A stretch of 13,686 bases of DNA from Desulfuromonadales bacterium (GTDB lineage Bacteria; Desulfobacterota; Desulfuromonadia; Desulfuromonadales; BM103): positions 1 through 13,686 of the forward strand of contig JAUWTX010000026.1 in NCBI GenBank assembly GCA_030614505.1, in the 5' to 3' direction. The notes beneath the pieces were generated by a model, which saw only the letters and a program-made list of their open reading frames with translations, did no database searches and was not told where the DNA came from. The translations under genes and the position numbers were made by a program. Below, piece after piece: positions 1 to 10,000 of the stretch; position 1 is the first letter of the stretch, and the number at the start of each line of letters is the position of its first letter.

Positions 1-1081
1 TGAGATACAGGTTGAAGTTGGCCTCAAAGGAAAGGATCGCAGAGTTCCCTCCCTTGTACTCCAGTTCAAGGAGCATGGCGATACTGCTGTCTTCCACATT
101 CAGCGATGCCCTGATCAGCATCACGCCAAGAGCGGTGAACCGCAAATAGGGGTCGGTTTCCGGACCGATGGTCAGCTCCGCGTTGACAAAAGCCTCGAGG
201 GCAATCTCGGGGCCGTTCAAGCTGATTTTTATGTGGAAGACACCGCTCATGCGGAACAGTTCAGGGTCTTCCTCATCGATCGGCGGCAGCTTGAATTTTA
301 AGACGCCGGCCAGGGAAATTGCAAAGGTGTAAGGATCAAGAACAAAGGTTTGAGCCTCGCCGTAAAAGGTCAGGCGACCGTCTTCATTCTTGTCTATAAA
401 ATACTGTTTGGTGCCGTCTTCATCGTTGACATATATTTTCCATCGTTTGCCGGACTCCACACCCTGCACGCTGAAAGTTGCCGTATCGGAAAACATAATG
501 GCGTTGGCCGTGAATGCGTCTTGCAGTGCCTGAGGAAGAGTTGTCAGGAAGCTATTCGGACTTATATCTGCTGGTAGCTCGCTGCTGATCCCGTTGTCAT
601 CGATGGTAAAGAACTCATCTCCCTTGATGCCTTCAAGAAAAATAACCTCCGTCTTTTCCTCACTGGTGGCATTAATCTGCAACAGCGCCATGGCATCGGC
701 CTCGATGCCGATTTCGCGGAGTTTTTCCAGGTTTGTTTGGACTTTCAAAACGCCCCAGAGCTCAACCTGGGGGACGCCGATTTCCCCGAAAATGGAACTC
801 TCGGTGCTCGTGCTTTCACCGATGCTTAACACAAACCGCCCGGCTGCCGAGCCGATATTGCCCAGATAAATAAGTTCCAGTGTGGCGCTGACATCTAAAG
901 TGAACCGCGCTTCCAAGACCTCATTGGTATTGGGGTCGAGGACACTGTCGATATTCAGGACGATCCTGCCTCTGAGGGAGAAGATCGGGTCGGGCGTATC
1001 GTCCCCGTCAAAATCAGGGGTGAAACCGCCCCCATGGAGCACCAGTGCCCCTTCGATCACGATCTCAAAAGAGGGCGCCAG
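1..1081 (-). other. C-proximal beta-rich region (continues beyond window)
   Basis: About 360 residues after the Ig-like array: FEIVIEGALVLHGGGFTPDF, FSLRGRIVLNIDSVLDPN, ARFTLDVSATLELIYLGNIG, VPQVELWGVLKVQTNLEKLR, then the module at 362-577, then SLAGVLKFKLPP, GVFHIKISLNGPEIALEAF and SIAMLLELEYKGGN up to the edge. The strand style repeats that of the 6650-8999 and 3074-4734 regions (alternating hydrophobics, G-x-L-x-(L/F)-x-(I/V)). No stop codon is reached, so any C-terminal secretion signal or anchor is outside the window. Confidence 0.5.
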
Positions 1082-4000
1082 GCTGATGATCCCGAAGTAC
1101 TCTGTTTCAGCCAGATTGGTGTTGCCGGCATTGTCCTGCCATCGGCCGGTAAGGAAATTTACGTATACCGGGCCGTCCTCAAAACTGCCGGAGAAGTTAT
1201 ATTGAAAGGTATAATTGAAATCAAAGACATGGATCCGGTCGCTTGCATCACCTTCGCCCACCTCAAATTGGATGATATACTGCCGGTTGTCCCCGTCGGT
1301 GACCTGCCATTCACTGCCGATTGTCACAACGGTCACCGTGACATCACCGGAAATCCTGACGTTGCTGTCGATAAAGGTCTGCCGCAGTGCATCGGAGAAG
1401 GTCGTGGTGTCGAGCTCGCCGCTGAAAACTGAATTATCGGCACTAAAAAGCAGCTCGCCTTTCACCTTCCGGGCATCTCCCTGAATGGTCACACTACCGG
1501 CCCCATCACCGCTCAGGGTGAACTCGGAGCCGTCATCGTCGCCGTTGTCGGGACCGTCCGTAATGGAGGTTGCGTCCAGACCGTTGCTGGTGGTATCGTT
1601 GAACCTTACAAGGATATAACTTCGGGAATTAATCGTCGCCCGGTCAACCTTGTCACCTATTAACGGATCGACCAGATCGGCGGAGGGAGCAGCGACCAGG
1701 AAGGACTCGGTCTCGGCCAGGTTGGTGTAACCCCCGGTATCGCTCCAGGTGCCGGCTTGGAAAAACACCTGGACCACACCGGGCTCAAGAGCAAGCGTGT
1801 CTGGGAGGAAATAACGAAAGGTAGTGTTGTCAAGGCTGGTCGGCGGCCCCCTGGGATCGTAGTCATTCCCGTCAGGCATCCTGAGCTTTATCTCACTTCC
1901 ATCCAGGTTATTCCCATCAATCGCGTTACCGCTGGTACCGGTAAAGGTGATGTCAATGTATCTATTCTGCTCAAAGGCGGTCAGCCCGATCACGCCGTCT
2001 TCCAGGTCACCCGTAAGATCCGCTGTCGGTCCCATCACAATAAAGGATTCCGTCTCGGCCACGTTTGTGTAGCTGTTGTCGGTAAAACTGCCGGTGATGA
2101 ATTCCACATGTACTTCCCCGGTGCCAAAGCTTCCACTAAAGGGATAACGGAATGTAGTCGTGTCATCAATCTGCGAAACCTGATCGTTCAGGATAGTTAC
2201 ATTGTCTGCCGCAGCACCAATCAGAGTGAATTCCGCACTGGAAGAATCCTGAGAATCCAGGATCGAATCCACATCCAGCACCCCATCGCCACTGGGCATA
2301 AACTTGACTTCTATGTAGCGCTGCTCGTTCAGGTAGGCCGCATCAATGGCACCGCCGTTGATCGGGATAAAAAGATCCGCAGCCGCACCTGCCACGGTAA
2401 ATGTCGCGGTCGATGCCACATTGGTGTTGTCGCCCGTATCCTTCCAGGTGTCGGCCTTGAATGCCACCGTCACCTCACCTGGGGTGAAAACCACGCCATC
2501 CGGCAGATCGTAACGGTAAGCGTTGCTACTCTCCCTGGTCCCGGGACCTGAGATATCGTAGGTGCTGTTATCCGGCAGGGTCAGGGTAAACACGACATCA
2601 TTGTCATCGACGGTCGTTTCATCAAGCTTGTTCCCCGGTGCCGGGACATACATCACTATAATGGATTTGTTGTTGTTCAGTCCGGTGACGTCTATCACGC
2701 CGCCATTGGCTATCCCGACCAGAATGGCAGAGGCCTCCTTGATGGTGAAGGTCTCGGTTTTAGCAAGATTCTTGGTGCCCGCACTGTCTTCAAAACTGTT
2801 AGGCTCGAAAATCACCGCCACATTCCCCGGGCCGAATTGACCCGTAAAGGGATAGCCAAAGGTTTCGTCATCAATTTGTTTTACCTCGGCATCTATAATA
2901 ACAACATCGTTTTTTGCATCACCGCTCAGGCTGAATTCCTTGGTGTCGTCCATAATGGATTCAACATCAAGCTCGTTGCCGTCCGATGGCCGGTATATAA
3001 TATAGATGTATTGATCGTCATTTAGCCCGGCACGCCCGATCTCCCCGCCGTTGGCCGGGGAATACAGGCCGGCCTCCGGATGGGACAGGGTATCGGGGGT
3101 GGAGAAGGTGACAGGCATACCGTCCGCACCCTTGAATCCCATCTGGAATTTGCCCTTGATCACCAGAAGCTGGATCTGGTCGGGGATGTCGGCCAGGAAG
3201 AGGATCGTGGCGTTGCCTTCGGCGATCTTCGAGAGGTTTGCATAGAGCTTCCCGCTGATGCTGAGATTGTCGGCCGCGAAGTTGAGCATCCCGATTACAA
3301 CAATCTTGCCGTCCGTACTGATCTTCAGGAGGACCTCTCCGTTGAAAGTCTCCTTGGAGGCGTACATCGTGAAGATCTTGCAGCCGCCAGTGATCACCAT
3401 CGGCGAGGTAAAGGCCGCGAGAAATCCGCTCCGGTTCGGATTGCTCTGGATGGCAATGTACTGGTTGACCACCTGCTGCTTCACCATGGGCAGCCAGTCG
3501 CCGGCCGAAACATCGGATGCTGCTTGGAACTCGGGCCTGCGCAGATCTTCCGGATTGGTGATATCGGGCAGGGTCGCGAAGAATTCCACGCCAGCCACAA
3601 AGTCGTTTATTGAAAGCCCCGAGTTCGGCTCCAAAAGGATCCCGCCAGGCACCGAGGCACTGATCTGCACACCGAGCGGCCCCAACTCGGAGAGGGCAAA
3701 GCGGATCGTAAAACCGCCCGCGCCCAGCATCGAGAACCCGCCCTCTATACCGAGGAAAAAGATCCTTGCCTTTACCACCGTGGCGACCGGCGCCGTGGGC
3801 TCGATGATCTGGTTGTTGTTATCAATCTTGAGAATCCCGCCGATCAATCCGGCCTTCAGCTCGCCGCCGAAGACATTGGCTTCTATGCTGACCCCCATCG
3901 CTGCAATATCGATGATTGGAAACTCGCCGGCGAAGAGTTTGCTCAGATCGATCTTCACGCCATCGATAACTCCGGAGAATTTTGCCCCTGGTATTCCTTC

Positions 4001-7000
4001 AACGCCTTCAACACTGGCCGAAAGCGTCAGGATAAAATCAAGGGGATCTGTGTTGATATCCAGCCATTCGATACCGATCTCTTTGATCTTGATGGGAAGC
4101 CAGGATGGCCAGCCGACACTGGCGCCGGTGGCGGATCCTATCCCGAAGAAGACGCCAAAGCCTGCCTTGGCAACAAAAGTACCGTCACCGAGAAAGGCAA
4201 AGTTACGCCCCTCGCCACTCAGTTTCAGGGAGGCAACCTTCAACTCGGCGCCCACTGAACCAAAGGAGACTATTTCTTCATCATCGGCAGCATCGGTATT
4301 GAGGAATACATTTGAGGCAAATATCCTCAGGAAGTCGCCTAATTTGACCTCAAACTTATCGACACTGAACCTGAAGGCATCGACCTTACCATCATTGAAG
4401 CTGAGGACCAGCTTGATGCCGATGGATACATGGCCGTCAGGCGCCGAGGTCTCTAGCAGGTCGGTGGGATCATTGCCCGGGGTATCGCTGATGGAGGCAG
4501 AAACGGCCATACCCGGGAAAAATTCGGCGCTGGCAGCGGCAATGAATATCTCACCGTCAAAATCAATGGCCTGGCCAAAAGTAACCTCGAAATCGCTCAA
4601 GCCAATGGTGAGGCCCGTAAAGCTAAGGATGGTGCCCAGATTGACCTCAGCCGTATAGGTCAGCCTGGCGGTGCCCAGGGCAAAGCCCATCTGGCGAATG
4701 ATCAGACCGGGCTTCGCCTTCGTGACCGTGGCAGTGATCGAGCCGAGCCCGGTTTCGTCAAGCTTGAAGGTATAGGTGTCCGGCGTCACCGAGATGATGT
4801 TATAGGCACCGTTATAGGGTGAACCGGCACCACCCGCGATCTCGACGATAATCGTCTCCCCTTTCTTAAATGAATGTCCGGCATGCGAAACCGTGGCCAG
4901 CTTGGAAGAGGCGTCATGGGTGATGGTTACCGTGGCGGCCGTAAAATCAGGATCCGGGGTAGATGAGATGCCGCCCTCAATGTTGAATTTCGGGAACGAC
5001 AGGGTAGCGCTCAGAATCCTGACCAGCTCCTGGTTGTTGTCAATCCTCTCCAGGCCGGCAATCAGGGCAGTGACGCCCGGCAGATTCTCGCCGGTCAGAT
5101 TGAAGGTGATCTTCCACGGCGACGGTTCGGTGCCGCTGCCGGTCACTGTCACGTCGGTTATATTGGAAAATCCCTCCAGGGCTGTTTCGATCTCGCCGTC
5201 AGTGGCATTATAGGCCAAATCGCCGGTGGTCTGGCCGTCAAAGGTAAGGGTGAAGGTACCGCTTGTCGCATTGTTCCACAGCGACTGCACCGAAGGATCG
5301 CCTTCGACAACGGATGTGACTGTGCTCTGTCCGCCGTCCAAACCTGCATCATCAACAGTCAGCTCTTCAAGGATCGGCTCAACACTCTGCTTGAACGTAT
5401 AGGTATCTCCATCCACTGTCTTGATGAGCCGCTCGCCGTTGTAAGGCGAGTCGGGATCGCCGGTCACCTGGATGATGATCCGGTCGCCCACCTGAAGATC
5501 AAGGCCGGCTTTTGTGAAGGTTGCGGTTTCACCACTGTGGGTGAAATCGACTTCATGGGCTGCAATAACCCGGCCGTTCACCGGGCCGGCAGGCAGGTCG
5601 GTTGCCGCAAAGGTGAAGCTGTTGGCACCGGCCGTGGCCACGGTATAGAAACCTGAATACTGCAGACCGGCCCCGGAGTCGCCCGTCACCCTGACAGTGT
5701 CGCCGGCACTGAAGCCGTGGTCGTTGAGGCTGGCTGTGGCGGTGCCGGCTGCAAAAGTCAGGCCTGCATTCTCCCCCAATTTCTGCATCTTGTTGGGATC
5801 GAACTGGATGCGGATACCGGCGGCAGTCCCGATAAAGACGTTGGGGACTTCGACTATAAAGGACTCAACATCAAGTACAAATTTGGCGGACAGGCCGGCA
5901 ATGGCATTCCAAGGCTCGGTGAGGATGTAGTTCGCAAAATCCGCCTTCAGATCCAGGGCCACGTCAAAAACGCCGTTGACATTCAACAGCTCCGCCCTGA
6001 TGCCGCTGCTGGACTGGGTGCCGGAAGACTGGGTGCCGGTGCTCTTGGTGGAAGCGCCGAAATTGAGGCCGGCCTTCGTAACCCCTACCCCGATGGAGAT
6101 GAGCAACTGCGGCGCCGATTCCTTGATGCCGTCACCGTCAATGTCCCGTTTGGAGACAAACTTGAAGCCCTTGAGCCCGACAGTCGGGCCCTGGAAGATA
6201 ACCGGACCAGCCCCCATGCTCTGAGGTTCGCCGTTCTCAACGGCATCGGCCTGGGCATCCCGGATTGTGAAAGCGGCGGTTGCCGCCTCGTTCCAGACCG
6301 AAATCGCGCTGGTGTTCTTGAAGCTAAGGGCAATAAAATTAACCGACACCTCACCGGCAGTGAAGCTGCCGTCGAACCGGTAGCGGTAGGTGTTGCCGCC
6401 GAGTTTCTGCGGGGTCTGCAGAGGGATGGTAACGCTGGTGCCGCTCAGGGTAAATTCAGTACCATCATCAGTGATGGAGCCCTCATCAATGCCTGACCCG
6501 GAGGGATCAATATAGGTGACATCAAAATATTTCCTGGTGTTGAGCAGGGTCAGGTCAACGGAATCGCCTGCCAATGGCGTGCTCAGTTCAGCATAGGGTT
6601 TGGCAGGTGGAGGCAGACCGCCACCGCCGCCAGTGCTGCCGCCCTGGTCAGGCGCGGTCCTGGGCTCGGCGCTGGCCTCGACGCCCATGATGGTAAAGCC
6701 GGTCATCAGGATATTCTGCAGCTTGAAGCCTTCAATTGGGTCAATGGTGAACTTGGCCTGGCCGGAAATGCCGAAGACATCGGTCTCATCAATGACGATC
6801 GACATGCTCATCCTCGGCACGTCCACCAGCACCCGGCCGGTTGCCATTCTGGAGAAGTTGATATCCGCGGTCATGCTGAAGATGCCGGCAACGCTCATGG
6901 TGATGCCGCTGCCGGAAAACTTCATGATATTGCCTTCAGTGTCGGCAAAGGTGACCGGCACCGACTCGGATCCCACCTGGATGGTTTCGCTCACCGCTCC

Positions 7001-10000
7001 GCCGGTGTTGTTGACCTTAACGCCGACAGTGCCGCTTATCTGCAGACCGTCAAGGCCAACCAGCGCGACATCGCCCAGGGCAGACATGGCAAAGGACCTG
7101 GTGAACGTCTCACCCTCGGCCGCCGGTTGCTTGAGGAAAACAATGCCGAACTCGCCGTTGGTGAGCTGAACGCCAATGTCGTCGATGCCCATGAAGGCCG
7201 TGACGCCAGTAGCGCCCAGCACGGTCTTGTTATCATCGATCCGGTCGTAGGTGATATACCTGGCACTCAGTTCGACAAAACCGGCAATTTGCAGCACGGC
7301 GTCCTCCAACAGGATGTCGGGACTGCCTCCCAGGGTTACCTGGGTGCTGGTTTTGGAATTCCAGACAATAATGGCCAGGTCCTGTTTATAATGGAACAGG
7401 GTGGAGAACCCGGCAATTGAGGAATTGTTTCCGATACCTATTTCCATATCAAAGTCAAGATCCACCCCGGCCCACATCCGGATCTCAATGGCAAGGTCGT
7501 CCGCTATGTTTGTGACGCCAAGTCGCCCGTTCTCACCGCCCTGCAGGTCAATGTCCAGGGAGCCGAACATGCCGCTTGGCAGCCCGTCAGTATCGCGCTC
7601 ATCGTTCTTCATCAGGTCGATGATTTGCAGGGTAAGAAACGCAAGTTCACCATCGACAGTGGCAGGGGTGCCGTCTTCTTCTGTGAAACTCACCGACAGG
7701 TCGAGGGATATCTCCTCACCCCTGGCGCTGCCCGAGGTGTCGAGATAGAGCCCTTCGGTGGTGCTGATGCCAAAGCCGAAGGCAAAGAGGTAGTCGAGCT
7801 TTACGACGATATCGGAATCAACTTTCAACCCCACTCCGGGCACGGCCAAATCAAAGTCGATGGGCACGGTCTCTTCAAAAACATTGCCTTTGATGAGCAG
7901 CTTGAAGTTCACATAATCGTCCGCCACCACCAGTGGGATTTCTTCCGGTCCGCTCACCGGTGTATAAACATACCGGCCGCTGGCCTGGTCATAGGACTCC
8001 TTCACCAGCATGCTGCCCAACTGATCGTAGAGGACATCCTGGATGATCTCAATGGTGGTCTTGCCCTCGGCAATACCGGGAGCAAAGGCCGCGTGAAGGC
8101 CGGTGATCTCCGGCGTGCTCTCGTCATCATCCCCGACGATCAGCTCCTGGAGGTCATCGATGAAGCCCGACGCGTCGTGCATGGCATCACCAACCAGCGG
8201 CAGGTCCAAATCACCAAAGAAGTCAGCCACCCCTCCCATGCCGTCAAACAAGCCGTTCAGGCCGTCAATGATGAACATGGGATCATTGAGCAGGGCAAAG
8301 AGCGAAAAGCCCGAAGCAAAGTTGGGCGTGATGATGTTGAGCCCTTTGAAACCGCCCTCAAGGGAGAAACCGGTGTCAATATGGAGAACATTGTCCCCAT
8401 AGCCGTCGTTGTTGCGGTCGGCAGTGGTGCCGCTAATCGGGATGTACGGGGTCGGGGAATAGAGCGGCAGGTCAATGGAGACGCTGCCCTGCACGTCGAA
8501 ATCAATGATATCAAGGCCCAGTTCGGTGATCAGGTACTGGTTGTCGCCTGCGCTGTCATCGGCCAGTCCCAGCCGTGCCCCGAGACTCAGCTCGGCATTT
8601 CCGTCCTCAACCGCCAGAGCCAGGCCGATAGAGTCGAACAGCTTGATCTCGGCCTTGAAGTCAAGGGGCTGGACCGTGGTGATCTCCAGGCCGAGATAAA
8701 TGCCGGTGTCGTCCAGAACAAAGAACTTGGGCGACAGCAGGTTGCTGAGATCAAAACCAAAACCCAGCTCAAAACCGGCAAATGCCTCAAATTTCAGGGC
8801 GCCGGCCGCATCCAGGTCAAAGCTGAGCAGGCCGCCATCGCCGATCAGGTCTTTCACCACGTCCGGCACGCCGGGCTGGCTGATCAGATCCTGCAGATCA
8901 AGCTCAAAGGCAAATTCCTGTTCCAGCCGTTTTTCAAAGGTGAATTTCACTGTCAGGACAGATCTGTTGTATATCAATGTAATGATCTTGTTGTCATCAT
9001 ATTCCGCAAGCGTATCCCTGTTCTGTTTCCTTGCCTCAAACTCATCCGCATCAATTACAGCCAGTGCGATCTCCAGATCGGTTGAAGCGCCGGAAAAACC
9101 CTCTCCGGTCAAATGGGGTTCTACGGTTTCGATATCCTCGTCGCCGTTTAAGAGCAAGTCACGAGCAGCTTTGGCCTGAATAAAAGCATCCTGATCAACT
9201 ACTACCTTTGCAATAGCATCATCGTCCGAGTTTCCGGTAAGTCCATAATTTGAAAGGCTGGTATCTGCTTCGATAACTGCCGGGTCCATGTTATAGACCA
9301 GATCACGATCTGCCTTTAACGCGGCAATCTGATCATTATTCCGGAACGCGGCATCAATGTCGGCTGCAGAGGAATCCTGGGTCAGCCCCTTGGAATTCAG
9401 GAAATTCCGGGCAAAATTAAGCAGGAACTGCTCGGTATCTTCCGGCGGGTTGCGCAGTAGATCTATAGTCTCCTGCGCGAAATCCTTTTGTTCTCCTGTA
9501 TCGAAAACCGCTTCTATTTCAAAATCGGTTGAATAGCCGCTCAACTGGTAACGGGCCAGTCTATCCACTGCGGCCTGGTAATCCGCATTTGCCGACAGCA
9601 GATCGCGGTCCACCTGCAGTGACTTGAAGACGAATTCGTCCGTGGCCGACAGCAGGGCCATGGCAATCTCACCGTCGGTGGCATCGGCATCGAGCCCCAG
9701 TCCGGTCAGGAGGTCATAACCTGCCACCAGGTTTCTTTCCCGGGTAAGGTTATGAAATTCGGCAAGTGTCCCGGCCATGGCCAGTGCAATCTCTTCATCC
9801 GTAGAATTACCGCTCAGATTAAAGGCCACGGCCGTAAGAAGCTGGTATGCCGATTCTACTTCGGCCTCGGTGACGCCAAGATCCAGATTAAATATCTCCG
9901 CAACCCCGAAGTTTATATCGCGCTCAAGAGACTGCATGTCTGACAGCGTTTCCTGGATGGTGTCGATCATGTCCGTGAGGGACTCCACGAAGTCCACGCC

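Noticed and set aside
3258..4658. A 466-codon open frame on the + strand
   Set aside because: It lies wholly antisense to the window-long minus-strand frame. Its translation is Ser/Pro/Arg-rich without domain-like motifs, as expected for the complement of a GC-leaning gene, and there is no sign of its own gene context.
8120..8265. Possible transmembrane or coiled-coil segment in the helical insertion
   Set aside because: The stretch contains Asp and Gly every few residues (GMGGVADFFGDLDLPLVGD, DDLQELIVGDDDE), too polar for a membrane helix and without clear heptads.
7625..9085. A 486-codon open frame on the + strand
   Set aside because: It is the antisense shadow of the beta-rich region. 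Its composition (many Val, Gln, His, Gly, Ile) reflects complement codons of Asp, Leu and Asn-rich coding sequence, and no recognisable motif appears.
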